From Juglans regia (lineage: Eukaryota; Streptophyta; Magnoliopsida; Fagales; Juglandaceae), in assembly GCF_001411555.2 (NCBI RefSeq), contig NC_049903.1:29491083-29555082 (forward strand): DNA of 64,000 nt. Reading direction: 5' to 3'. This document shows, one piece after another, positions 24,544-35,526 of the stretch; position 1 is the first letter of the stretch, and each line of letters opens with the position of its first letter. Under the pieces are notes generated by a model. It worked only from the letters and a program-made list of their open reading frames with translations. It ran no database searches and was not told the DNA's origin. The position numbers and the translations under genes were made by a program.

Positions 24544-25850
24544 AGAGCTGCTACGTACAACCGCGGTTGGAAACCGCGGTGCAATCTTTTTGACACATCA
24601 GATGATTTAAATATATATATATATATTTTATTTTTAAATTTACTCTCATATTTCATTAAATACTTTTTATTTTTCACAGATTCACCCGAGAGGAAGAAAA
24701 GAAGCCTCAACAAAGCTTCACTCATCCGCGAGAGGGGAAAAAAATCACCTTGACGCAAAGCATAGCCCACGGGATGGGAATCCATAGTCAAGCAAGCTTC
24801 ACCTACAGGAGGAAATCCTTTTCGACGGAAACCATCCTCCTTTCCTTTCTCCTTCTTGATTTTATTCATATCAAATTTATGAATAAAATTTCTCCCCACA
24901 AACCCATTCGGCGTGCAACCGGCGTCGAAATTTCTTTTGCACAAACAGAACCTTCCAGAATCTTCAGCTTCTTCGCACGTCCCTTCCTCTACCTCGAACC
25001 AGAGTCTTCAGCTTCTTCGCACAGCAACTCGTCTTCTCCTAGGTAGCAGAACCTGTTTCGCTCACAAACCCAGTCGCACTACGTTTCGACCGCACAACGA
25101 AATTACATTTTGCTCTCATTCAAACGCATAGCAAGTCTTCTTCTTGGGTAGCAGAACTGCATTTCTCCTCACAAACCCAGCCACGCTGCATTTCACCCAC
25201 AGACCCAGCTTATTGCATTTCTCTATCTCCTTCTCTTTCTCAATTCTTTTATTGGACCAAGACTTAAATCTTTTTCATGATTTTGTCTACAAATCAAGAG
25301 TTAAACTCTGAACCCACAAAGAATAAATTAGTTGAAAATTCAATTTTCTCATTTAATAAACCTCTACAATGGATCACCAAGACTTAAATTAGTTGATTGG
25401 TTATCTTCCATGTTTCCCTTTTTGTTGATTCCTCTCTTCCACATGATTTTTAAAAAATCTTTTAGGTTTAATAGTCACTCAGAACACTCAGAATACTCAA
25501 AACTCTGGTTTGAACTCATAAATTTGATATGAATAAAATCAAGAAGGAGAAAGGAAGGGAGGATGGTTTCCGTCGAAAAGGATTTCCTCCTGTAGGTGAA
25601 GCTTGCTTGACTATGGATTCTCATCCCGTGGGCTATGCTTTGCGTCAAGGTGATTTTTTTCCCCTCTCGCGGATGAGTGAAGCTTTGTTGAGGCTTCTTT
25701 TCTTCCTCTCGGGTGAATCTGTGAAAAATAAAAAGTATTTAATGAAATATGAGAGTAAATTTAAAAATAAAATATATATATATTTAAATCATCTGATGTG
25801 TCAAAAAGATTGCACCGCGGTTTCCAACCGCGGTTGTACGTAGCAGCTCT
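24544..25850. mobile_element. DNA element with about 335-bp terminal inverted repeats
   Basis: The left arm 24544-24882 is repeated inverted at 25516-25850. The outer ends AGAGCTGCTACGTACAACCG and its reverse complement match exactly, and inward the arms agree nearly throughout, including CCGCGGTTGGAAACCGCGG and the CCTTGACGCAAAGC block; the main difference is the length of a TA run. The 633-bp interior has no transposase. Long arms and no coding capacity fit a non-autonomous MULE or foldback element. No clean target duplication was found; GTTTT lies near both sides. The near identity of the arms implies a young element or arm conversion. Confidence 0.9.
24957..25070. repeat. Short direct repeats in the interior of the TIR element
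   Basis: TCTTCAGCTTCTTCGCAC occurs at 24961 and again at about 25005, and AGCAGAAC-T plus CTCACAAACCCAG blocks occur at about 25047 and 25148. The text resembles 5'-leader sequence, but no gene is recognised. Confidence 0.5.
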
Positions 25851-27240
25851 GTTTTCCGAAAGAAAAGTACTTTCAAAGGAGAGAACTTCAAAATTTGACT
25901 TGTCTGTCAAAGTAGTGAGGCGAGAGTCTTGATTTCTTCCCGCTCACACCATCTTTGGTTTGGTTGCCTGCCTTCTTCACCTATGGCGTGCTAAACATGT
26001 GTTTGAAGTTTTCCAAAACCTACACCAACTTGCATGCAGTGCGGTCCCGTTCTTATTGAAGGAGCTTGATTAGCAGGTTTTCCTCTTACTAAAAAGCCGA
26101 AGTTTCACACGAGGCTCCACATGAGGCATCCAGGCACTCTTCTGGGAATTGCTTGCAGACATGGCTGAGCGTGTCTAAACTGTTATGCGCCGTGTGGAAA
26201 TATTTTGTGATGCCAAACTAAGCTACGAAACAGTTGCGGAACATGTTTAGCACAAAGAACCGTTGCGGAACATTCATCATCCCGACCCCACAAAAAACCT
26301 CAAATTAAAACAAAACAAATGAAAGTGAAGCATCGTGGAAAGTTGGAAATTTCCTACTTTTGGTCCAACATCACATCTTCTTTTCTTCGTGAAAACGCAA
26401 GAGCACACGTCGTTCCTGCGCGTCATGTTGAATAATATTCTCTTTCTTTCCCCCACTTTGACTAGCATTACCTTCGGAGTCTTTTGTTTTTTTCAAGAGA
26501 AATGCTAATTCGGGAGCAAATTTGTGTCCCAAATAGTTTTTTTTATTATTTATTTAGTAATTAAGAAAATATTTTTTAATAATATTATGAATTTTTTATT
26601 TTTTAAAAAATATTTATAATGATTAAAAAAATGCATGAAAATAAAGAAAATAAAAAACACCCAAATTCAAGATCATTTTCGATAGCTGTAGTGGAACTCT
26701 TTTTTCAAATATATAAATTTTATATAACTCTTTTGTAAAATATAAGTTATATATATATAAATATATTTATATATAAAGTGAATTTTTTTCATTTTTTTTC
26801 CAGTGGAGTCCACTTTTTATAAAAAAAATTATATGAAATTTGTATATTTGAGATTTGTATATATCATCTATAGAAAAAATTTTATTTTTCTTATCTTAAA
26901 TTTTGTAATTTTTAATTTCGCTTATAATTAAAAATATACTATTTGAACTAGTTTATATATTTATCACTTAAATGAGAAATCATTTCGGATTGATTTGGAT
27001 TATGAGATAAAATAGTTTTAGATGAAAGTTAAAAAAATATTAGTAGAATATTAATTTTTAATATTATTATTATTTTAAAATTTAAAAATATTGAATTGAG
27101 ATTTGAAAAAATTAAATTATTTATTATATTATATGTAAAAATTAACAAAAATTATAATGATGAAATTAAACGAAATTAAATACTTACCGAATGTAAACCG
27201 GGTATTAGAATTACATTAAAAAATAAAAAGAAAAAACAAA
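25851..27240. other. Intergenic DNA with MITE remnants, no gene
   Basis: The segment from about 26495 (AGAAATGCTAATTCGGGAGC) resembles the left end of the MITE at 57623-57983, and 26990-27205 is a GAGATGAG-family remnant (GGATTGATTTGGATTATGAG to TAAACCGGGTATTA). 25860-26490 is mixed sequence without a coding signal that I recognise. Confidence 0.45.
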
Positions 27241-27526
27241 GAAAACCTTGGAAGCTTCGTACGAGGATCGCAGAACTCGTCCGTTTATGCGATCCTAGGA
27301 CGAAAAGTGGCAGACGCGGCAGGGAGAAAAACTAGCGTACACCACCGTCAAAAAAAGTGTGTTAGGGGGTATTTTCGTCCTTGTAATGATCGAGTCAAAT
27401 AAATAGTCCAAGCAAGCACCAGGAAGCCAGGAACCCAACACCGTAGTGCCGTACTACTTCTGCAACGTCTGTGAGTCAAACAAAACGAATGTACGTTTCA
27501 AATTTAGACCCTCGACTCCCAACATC

Positions 27527-27534
27527 TTTAAATA
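27527..27534 (+). promoter_or_regulatory. TATA-like box of the ZAT-type gene
   Basis: TTTAAATA lies 132 bp before the ATG at 27666, in a more GC-balanced stretch than the flanking repeats. The spacing fits a short 5' UTR. It is a candidate by position only. Confidence 0.45.
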
Positions 27535-27665
27535 CCAAACTCGCAGCCACTCCAGCTGTCTCATAAATTTCCTTTCCAATTTCCATTCAATTTACGTTAT
27601 CAAAGCCGATACTTTTCTGACTTCAATTCCTAAGTTCTAACGTTACGTACGTCCAGTTTGTTCAT

Positions 27666-28223
27666 ATGGCCATGAAGAGAATGAGAGAAGATCATGGAGG
27701 GAAAGTAGAAAGCTTAGACATGGCGGATTGTCTGATGCTGCTGTCTCATGGCTTAGCAGCAAATACGACCAAGCCCAAAACAACCTCGAAGGTTGATGTC
27801 TTTGAATGCAAGACTTGTAATCGCCAATTCACATCGTTTCAAGCTCTGGGTGGCCACCGAGCCAGCCACAAGAGGCCGAGATTAATGGGGCCGGAAGAAG
27901 AACAGAGAGAAGATGGGAATAAATTGCAGACGTCAGGGAAGAAACCAAAGATGCATGAGTGCTCCATTTGTGGGCTGAAGTTTGCGATGGGGCAGGCTCT
28001 GGGGGGTCATATGAGGCGGCACAGGCCGAATCATGATGGTCATGGATTATCATACGTTCCTGATCATGATGTCGGCGCAAAAGTGCCGGTCGCGGTGATG
28101 AAAAGATCTAATAGCAGTAAGAGGGTTGTCTTCTTGGACTTGAACTTGACACCCTTGGAGAACGATTTAAATTTGTTATTTGGGAAGATGGCTCCTAAAG
28201 TCGACCTTCGTTTGATGATTTGA
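27666..28223 (+). CDS. C2H2 zinc-finger repressor, C1-2i (ZAT11-like)
   Basis: A single-exon 185-residue nuclear transcription factor. Two plant-type zinc fingers are visible: C48-C51-H64-H68 and C99-C102-H115-H119, each with the QALGGH signature that is specific to plants. The N-terminal block MADCLMLLSHG (about 19-29) is typical of ZAT proteins. The C-terminal DLNLTP (158-163) and a second DLNL (167-170) are EAR repression motifs that recruit TOPLESS-type corepressors. Lys/Arg-rich text before finger 1 and after it could give nuclear import. Length and order fit ZAT11/ZAT12-like stress-response factors, but the paralogue is not certain. Start: the ATG at 27666 is followed closely by two more in-frame ATGs. 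The coding part is GC-richer than its surroundings and intact. Members of this group are usually induced by stress; no element proving this was seen. Confidence 0.95.
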   Translation: MAMKRMREDHGGKVESLDMADCLMLLSHGLAANTTKPKTTSKVDVFECKTCNRQFTSFQALGGHRASHKRPRLMGPEEEQREDGNKLQTSGKKPKMHECSICGLKFAMGQALGGHMRRHRPNHDGHGLSYVPDHDVGAKVPVAVMKRSNSSKRVVFLDLNLTPLENDLNLLFGKMAPKVDLRLMI

Positions 28224-28978
28224 TGTCGATCGCTAGCTTTTCATGTGTAGCCAGATTTTTTTTTTTTTTTTCCATTTCATTTTTATATTCATTCATTTAT
28301 AATTTGATGTACGTATAATATCTTTCATGAGTTGATCTTTACATATTTTGTTAATTGAGACGTTGCTTTTTGATCTCTTGTCCGGTCATTGGACTTAATT
28401 ATTCTCGTGGGAATTCCTACTTTTACGTTTAAATATTATTTTATTTTATTTCTCTCTTTCCTAAAGCCAAGATTTGAAATTGTGATGAGTTGAGATGCAG
28501 TACTATGCTTCGCTAAATGGGTGTAAACTAGTGAAGTTCGAGCGAGTAATGGGTGGTCAGATTTTGTTCGTTTAATTTTATTCAAGCACGACTCGAGCTT
28601 GAACTTTTTATTGAGTTAGATTTTATGTTCACGAACAGGTCATTTAATATTCAAACAAGTTCGAGCATGTTCATGAACTGCTTCATGTTGATAAAATAGA
28701 TTACTTATATTGAATTTTATAATTTTTACATTTATAAATACTCAAGTAGCACATTTAGTATTAGGGACATGATTTTTTATCTCTAATATTTTTAAACATT
28801 AATGTTTAAAACGAGTATTTGTAACAGATTATTTGTGATAGATTATTTGCGATAAGAATGACTTATTATTTGTGATAAAAACAGACTCATTTTGACAAGA
28901 AATAATTATTTTCATAAGAATTAATAGCTGGTCATGATTAAGCAGATCGTTTAATAATTGAATATAATTTTAGAAAAA
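28224..28978. other. ZAT 3' UTR and AT-rich spacer
   Basis: T-rich 3' UTR follows the stop. 28500-28930 contains GAGTTCGAGC / GACTCGAGCTTGAAC text and repeats of GATTATTTG(T/C)GATA. This TCGAGC(T)TTGAAC text continues at 30300 on the other side of the Pack-MULE-like segment (AACTCGAGTTTGAACGAGCC), as if one older repeat had been split by that insertion. Confidence 0.45.
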
Positions 28979-29270
28979 TGCTGAGTACAAGAGCCTCATG
29001 TAAGCGGTGCGTAAACACCGGCTGATGTGGAAAAATACAAAAGCACCGTTTCAAAAAACTGGAGCTCATCGTATCAAGGCTTTCCTCAGTTTCCCTCCTT
29101 AATTCCCTCTCTGCATTCCGTTTATGCACCTTCCACGCACGAAGCGTAGGTTGTGCTCTGCTCAGCCTCTCCTCCATGTTTTTTTCACTTCTTTAGATCT
29201 ATAGTTCTTCATGCTTAATTAGCAGTCACAAAGATCACTCATAAAGGTGTATTTATTTGTCACTCATAAG

Positions 29271-29447
29271 ATGGAACTGAGGAATCAAATGACTGGGGGA
29301 CTTCATACTATTTTAGAAGAAGAAGAGTCAGAGTCTGCAACCAAGGTTGAAGGTCTAAAGCCTCTGAAGATTGATGAAAAGTTTGAGTTCAAAGATCGAA
29401 TGGAAGAGATCCAAAAGGTTTACAAGAGCTACTCGGACAAAATCTGA
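29271..29447 (+). CDS. Unrecognised 58-codon ORF inside the Pack-MULE-like element
   Basis: The ATG at 29271 opens MELRNQMTGGLHTILEEEES and ends KVYKSYSDKI. The product is acidic then Lys/Glu-rich, without a known domain. It may be another captured exon; I do not recognise the source, and it may not be expressed. Confidence 0.3.
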   Translation: MELRNQMTGGLHTILEEEESESATKVEGLKPLKIDEKFEFKDRMEEIQKVYKSYSDKI

Positions 29448-29512
29448 AAACTGGGTTTGGGAGAAATAGTCAACATGGGTTTGGGAGAAATCTGTTAATC
29501 ATGAAATCCAGT

Positions 29513-29720
29513 GTTTTTCTTCATTGCCAGATGAAATCTAATATATGGGTTTGTTTTTCTTGGGGAAGAAATGTTTTCAGAGGAAGGTCGATTTGTGGTT
29601 TCTGTAAGAAAGCGTTTTTCTTCATTGCCATATGAAATCTAATAAATGAGTTTTTTTTTTTCTTGGGGAAGAAATGCTTTTTAGAGGAAGGCCGATTTGT
29701 GGTTCCTGTAAGAAATAGGT
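29513..29720. repeat. 101-bp tandem duplication upstream of the ARF fragment
   Basis: GTTTTTCTTCATTGCCAGATG at 29513 recurs as GTTTTTCTTCATTGCCATATG at 29614. Both copies continue with a CTTGGGGAAGAAATG block and GAGGAAGG(T/C)CGATTTGTGG, then a TGTAAGAAA block. A further short pair, GGGTTTGGGAGAAAT, lies at about 29454 and 29478. Confidence 0.8.
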
Positions 29721-29751
29721 TTGGGTTATCTTCTAATAAATGATTATATTT

Positions 29752-30078
29752 ATGGATTCGGAGGAGAAGTTAAAGGAGGTGGAAAAGTGCTTAGATCCTC
29801 AACCATGGCATGCCTGCGCCGGTGGAATGGTGCAAATGAGACTGGTTCTAGTGAATGCCAATGAGTCAGACTTTGAAGATGATGGGATTGGAGGGGTTAA
29901 TGGGTCTGAAGCGCAAGAAAAACCAACCTTCTTTGCAAAGATACTGACTCAATCGGATGCGAACAATGGCGAGGTTTTTTTTGTTCCACGGTACTGCGCG
30001 AAAACGATCTTTCCACAATTGGATTATTCGGCGGATCCCCTTCAGACAATCTTTCCGCGGCTAGAACTCCCTGGCTAA
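29752..30078 (+). pseudogene. Captured, rearranged auxin response factor (ARF10/16-type) fragment
   Basis: The ORF begins MDSEEKLKEVEKCLDPQPWH followed by ACAGGMVQM, which is the ARF10/16/17 N-terminus. It then jumps to VNANESDFEDDGIGGVNGSE and EKPTFFAKILTQSDANNG, which in the family lies some 70-80 residues further on, at the start of the B3 DNA-binding domain. The family's FSVPRYCAETIFPRLDY is altered here (FFVPRYCAKTIFPQLDY), and the frame leaves homology after SADP. The B3 domain is thus cut to its first strands, and dimerisation, middle and PB1 regions are absent, so no ARF function is expected. The fused join may be a deletion or a spliced-out region. An upstream in-frame ATG at 29740 exists. 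Confidence 0.85.
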
Positions 30079-30255
30079 AGATGAGAAGTGCAAATTGCCG
30101 AAGAAAATCAGAGGAAGAAGATGAGAAGTGGAGAAGTGAAACGGGAATGAAATCCGAAATGCATTGCACTCTGTTTTTTTTTTTTTTTTTAATTAACAGT
30201 AGTTGCCACATCATCAACCGACTACACGATGACTGTAGCCGGCGACTGTAAATAG

Positions 30256-31457
30256 CAGAATTGATAATTTTATCTTCACAAACAAATCATTTAATAAACA
30301 AATTCAGCCAAACTCGAGTTTGAACGAGCCATCTCGAACCACTTGTCAAGTTAATTTATTTACAACGTCGACCCCTAGCTACTTCATTATTTTGGACTGA
30401 TTCCTGGAGATCGAGACTCACTTCCTCTTCTTCCTAATAATCGACAAGTGATAATCGAAGCAGAAACTGTGTACAAAAGGCGGAAGAAAAGTTTCCAAAG
30501 AAAGCATTGGATGAAGGGCTTACGTTCGCCGTGCACTACAGCGCGCAAATGGCGGCTGTGTTGACGGTGCGTGTCACACCCGTTGAAAATGGATCAAATA
30601 ATAAAAAGTCATCGATATTGTTCTGCAAATACATTATAAGAGCATAAATAAAGAATAAATAATTCAATTTTTTTTATATTTAAAAATAATAATAATATTT
30701 TATTCAACTTTTATTATAATTTTAAATTAATCTCATGACTTTATAATAACATATATTTTTTACTTTATTTTATTTTAAAGATAAAAGAAAAAGAAAAAAA
30801 ACTCCAATCCGAATACTCGTCTGAGTCATGATCATGTGGTAAACACTAAACACCCCATTATACAAGTTAGGAGAAAACAGCCAAAGGATATTTCTATTCG
30901 TTTGACCTCAAACTCCAGTATATATGCTGAAGATGGAATTGATTCCCTCAAACAGGACAACAAACTAAATTAACCGGTTGTACATTAATTCTCAGTTAGT
31001 ACTTCACGAGGAATATGTCATTCTTCGGTGGCTTCCCACGACACACGTAAACAGTACTATCTAATGATCTGTCTTTTGTTGACTGACTGGACCTCATGAC
31101 CTCCTTGCAATATTAATGTTGAACATCATCCATCAATCCTGCTCCAACCATTCATTTCAACTCCAAGACCGACCAACTAATTTATAACATGTTTTTGCAA
31201 ATATATATATATATATTTATATATTTATAGGGAAAAATCAAATTCCATAAGCATGCAGCCTCATAATCTGACTCTTTAAGCAAATAGTAGTGGAATTCAC
31301 ATTACTGCCTTTTTTCAAAAAAGTATAACCCGACTTTTTCAAATTTTTAATTTTTTGGGTTTAAAAACAAATCATTCCGTCCAAAACCATGGCTGCGCAC
31401 AGATCATAAAGTGTCGCGTTACCAAACAAATGATGGCGTCACGTATATATATATATA
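30256..31457. other. Intergenic DNA, no gene recognised
   Basis: 30300-30400 continues the older repeat split by the Pack-MULE-like insertion. 30590-30790 is AT-rich and MITE-like. Nothing with a convincing coding pattern was seen. Confidence 0.4.
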
Positions 31458-31779
31458 CTAGTTAGGGCAACGTGCGCTGCATGTGTGCCCAATTGTCTAC
31501 CATTAAATACTGCGAGATATATAATAGACAATAAAATATGACCAACTTCAAATAGAATCATCGTGTAAAGCAAATCATCATATTATTACAAGCAGTATAT
31601 GAGTAAGGATTTTTAACTAATTTCTCTTTTTATCTCATATTATAAACCATAATATCAATGATTATATCCAATAGTGAGAATCTTGGATCTTGTTAGGCAG
31701 CAAACTCAAGAATTGAATGCACTTAAATGAAATGTAACATCCATAAGCAAATTAAGATTATTTCTTTTACTAAAAATAA

Positions 31780-31925
31780 AATATTGTTTGGTTAAGTTTT
31801 ACCAAAATCTCTTGTTTAAAAGGCTAATATTTCTATAATATTAAAAAATAATATTCTAACAATTTTTTATTTAACTTTTCATTTTCATTTCAACTAATCT
31901 CATCTCAATTAGGATCTAACCTATC
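31780..31925. mobile_element. MITE, GAGATGAG family, inside the Helitron
   Basis: The sequence has the usual AT-rich core with AATAATATTCTAAC and ends in TCAACTAATCTCATCTCAATTAGGATC. Only part of the family length is present. Confidence 0.5.
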
Positions 31926-32044
31926 AAAAAAAAAAAAACCTCAGTATCCAAACTCACCTGATCGGCAAAAGAGCAAAAACATAATAGAATCGAATTTGAT
32001 GAGAAAAACAGGAAAAAAATAGAGAGAGAAATTGATAAGAACAA

Positions 32045-32365
32045 TGTTCATCCCTTACTTATTTTCAAATAAAAGTCTATTTGAAAATAGATTTTATTTC
32101 AAAATTTTCATATCATATCCCATCTCTTTTTTAAACATAACTGCAATACAAAACTTTTAAAATAATCATTACAACTTTCTTAAAATTTCAAATTTCAAAT
32201 AAAACATAATTTATCTTTTTAAATTTTAAAACAAAAATAATATTATAAAATTATGATCTAAGTGTCTTATAATATTTTAATTTTATAATATTTTTTATTT
32301 AACTCTTTCTCTCTTTCAATTATTTTTTATAAAATTTCATCTCATCTAACTCTCTCCAACATTAT
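32045..32365. mobile_element. MITE, GAGATGAG family, second copy inside the Helitron
   Basis: It has the AT-rich core (TTTTAAATTTTAAAACAAAA, AATAATATTATAAA) and ends with TTTCATCTCATCTAAC. It probably inserted after the Helitron. Confidence 0.5.
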
Positions 32366-32892
32366 ATAAATTTTCAGAGAAGGAAAAAATTAAAAATATT
32401 CTAATATATATTAACATATTCTAGACCATATTATTTAACACTACAAATAATGTTAAATTATTGCGTTAATTCAAAGGCAATTTAGCTCTTAATTTAAGAA
32501 TGCAAACCATATCATCTTAATTTACTTCAAAAGTTTTAATAACTCTTTTTAATATTATTAAAACAGAAATACTATAAGAAATAATAACAATGAAAAACAT
32601 TAATTTATTTAACATTTTCACACTTGGCTAAATAAAATAGTAATAATGACATATTATATTTTTAAATTATTAAGAAGTTATAATTTATTTCCTTATGAAA
32701 ATTTGTAATTATACTAACCAACTTACTATTATTACTCTTAATAATTATAGTTGGATGCACATGTTGTATATTTGTTATTTCCAAAATAAATATATAATGT
32801 GTCAGTTTTAAAATTAAAAACGACAGTGGTAAATATTAAATAATTTAATCATATATTTTATAAAGTCTCATCCTTTTCATTTAAAAAAAGAT

Positions 32893-33134
32893 AATGATAG
32901 GGTTACTACCTTATTACTATCCAATTACTATTTATAGTTAATTTCAAGTTTTTTATTTTTTTATCATTTTCTTTGAAGTATTTTTTTAACATCCTTAATC
33001 GAAAAAATTAAAAAAATATATAATTTTATTAATAACACTTCCTTAACCATTAAGTAAAATAAAAAATTTTTTAAAAAAAATCAAATATAAAAAAAGTAGT
33101 AAATGAGTAGTAGGAGAGTAGTAACCCTATCATT
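32893..33134. mobile_element. 242-bp MITE with perfect 17-bp inverted ends, inside the Helitron
   Basis: AATGATAGGGTTACTAC at the left and its exact reverse complement at the right bound an AT-rich, non-coding 242-bp unit. The superfamily is not assigned; no clear target duplication was read. Confidence 0.8.
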
Positions 33135-35526
33135 TTCCTTTAAAAAAAATTAAATAAACTATAGTACATTAGAAACTATAGATTTACCTCAAATAGCATA
33201 ATTGATTTCAAGTTAATTAATAAACTATTCAATTTATCCAGAAATTAAAAAAAATATTTAAGTTTATTTTTTAATAAATCATTAAACAAAAATCATTAAT
33301 AAAATGAAAAAAATAGATTTATACTTAAACGTAACAATTGAATTCAATATTTACATAATTCAAAATTAAAGGAAATAAAACACAATAAAGACAAAAAATT
33401 AAATTAAATTAAAAAAAATTAAACTTAAAAAAAAAAAAAATGAGAGCGGCGGTGTCGAGCACGACGGTGTGTGACGGCACACCGTAGCAGATGAAGAAAC
33501 GGACGTGGGAGAGGGGAGGAGGTGCTTGCGCGCGAGAGAACCAGGGGTAAAATTGGAAGAATGTCAGTGGCAAAACCGAAAGTTTGAAATAAAAGTAGGG
33601 GTAAAATTGGAAACAAAATGTTAGACGAAAATACTGTTACTAACCTATTCGCGCTTTATATATAAGTAGATATATATGATGATCACATGTCATACGAACA
33701 CCCAACATATATGCCACATCATGTCTAAGAAAGATTATATCAAAAAAATTAAACAGCTTTTGAAAAAAATTCAATTATGAAAAATCAAAGAAATTACAAC
33801 GTAAAAATAAATTAAATGTTTGAAAAATTGTTTGAAACTGCAAAGATTGTTAGAAAAATGAAAAAAGAAAACTTGCAAACAATGTCTAGAAAAAGCACCA
33901 ATTATTTTTTATTTTCAAGATATATATAATTAATTTCTAAGGGGAAATCTTACCAAACTTACCATTGCGGTTGCCAATGCTATACTGACACATCAGAATC
34001 CTCATAGTAAACTCCAGTAGTACTGCATATATCACAGCATAGCAAAAGTAAAACTCCCACTTTCACCCACGTATATGTTTTCCTCCTGTGAAGAGAGACC
34101 CAGTTGGACACCCTCGCACTTTGTACCCACCCCACCGCCGCACGCCATACGACAATCACACTAGCAGAGGAGCTCTAGACTAGACCAACACAACAAGCTC
34201 CATTTGCAGCATCCTTTCTTTTGTAAGTAATATTGAACTTCATTCAGGAGATGCAAGTAAAATCTAACAATATTTGCAGCAAAGTGCATCACAAACAAGG
34301 GTGTTTTTGCAAGCGCTGTATTGTTTTGTGGAATACAGCCATTCACAAGCAAGCAAAGTGCATAACAATAACTTGAAAAATAAAGGAACACAAACAATAA
34401 AGGCATGAAGTATTTACATTAGAAAGCACAACACATTTACACATTTTCAGTCACAGCCATGAAGGATAACCATTAGAAATTAATGGCAGCAAAGTGCTTC
34501 ACAGGTAAAAAAGCCATTTTAACTCAAGTTCTGAAATTTGTAGATAAAGCAATTTCACAGAAAAATAGCAATTTTAGAAGAAACGGAAAAGTCACACAAC
34601 GATGAAATTTTATCTAAGAATTGATACCAGAGATCTCGTTGAGGAAGGAGGCAACCGAAGCAACGCAATTCGGTCGTCGATTGAGAGGCTGATGGCACGA
34701 TAACATGATACTGCATGTATAGTGATAACATGATATGTTAAATATATATACTCCAGTACCCAAATAATTACAAATTTAAGAAGATATACAATATTATAAT
34801 GTGAAATATTTAAATTCTAATTTTCTTGAAAAAAAATTAGATACAAGTAAATGCAGTTACCATGATTAATTACTTTACGTGATACAAAAACTAATTTGAT
34901 GATAATAAAAAAGAATTGTAGATGCTACCTATGAGCACAATAAACTCTAACATTCAAAAGTGATAGGCCATGCGTGGACTAGGCCCAATTAGCTGATGTC
35001 CGCGTATGTATTATATATGTTTCTGAAATTAACATAAGGTCACATATGCATGCATTTATATATAATCACGTCTCACGCAGAAGAAGATAACAATATTAAT
35101 ACAAATTAAATTATTAATTATTGCCTGTAATCCAATGAACAGTAAATTACTACATTTTCATATGTTATAGGTATTGATAAATCAAGTTAAGCTGAGCAAA
35201 ACTTGGGTCATATATATAACTCTGTCGTTTCCTCTTATCGATCGATTCCTGAAATTAATGTTTCATATGTTATAGACATGATCTGCATATGAACGTCACT
35301 GCTGCTTACCCATTTATTTTATAGATCAGTGACATTAATGTTTCTAATTAGTGACATGCAGTTTAAATTAAGCTAGCTAGCTAGCCAGCCATGCATGCAG
35401 CCAGATAGGAATTATAAAACTACGAAAGTTTTTCACGTTTCTTCATTCGATCGGCAGCTGTCCTATATATCTAGCTTTAATAGCTAGCAAAATTAAACAC
35501 AAGATCGAAGATTCCTATATATAATA

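Larger units (their letters stand above)
28979..30255 (+). mobile_element. Pack-MULE-like element carrying gene fragments
   Basis: Left end text ATGCTGAGTACAAGAGCC ... ACACCGGCTGATGTGG and right end (minus strand) TGCTATTTACAGTCGCCGG ... GTCGGTTGATGATGTGG are weakly similar inverted ends, and the left end resembles the text at 24470-24530. Between them lie an unknown short ORF, a tandemly duplicated block and a piece of an ARF gene. Sequence outside both ends looks like two halves of one older repeat. The ends are uncertain within tens of bases; no transposase is present. Confidence 0.55.
31458..33670 (-). mobile_element. Non-autonomous Helitron
   Basis: On the minus strand the element begins TCTACTTATATATAAAGCGC (from 33670) and ends CCTAACTAG (at 31458), flanked by A before and T after, as Helitrons insert between A and T and end CTRR. 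A GC-rich hairpin, GGGCACACATGC pairing imperfectly with GCACGTTGCCC, lies about 8 bases inside the 3' end, as in the family. No Rep/helicase ORF is present in the 2213 bp. It contains several MITEs inserted later. Confidence 0.75.

Noticed and set aside
24456..25843. 162- and 104-codon frames sharing a MNKIKKEKGxEDGFRRKGFP text
   Set aside because: They are the same inverted-repeat arm read from both sides of the element. No homology is recognised and the frame stops depend on the TA-run length.
27829..28080. 83-codon minus frame in the ZAT gene
   Set aside because: Antisense shadow of a clear zinc-finger coding sequence.
29897..30217. 106-codon minus-strand frame
   Set aside because: It is the antisense shadow of the ARF fragment.
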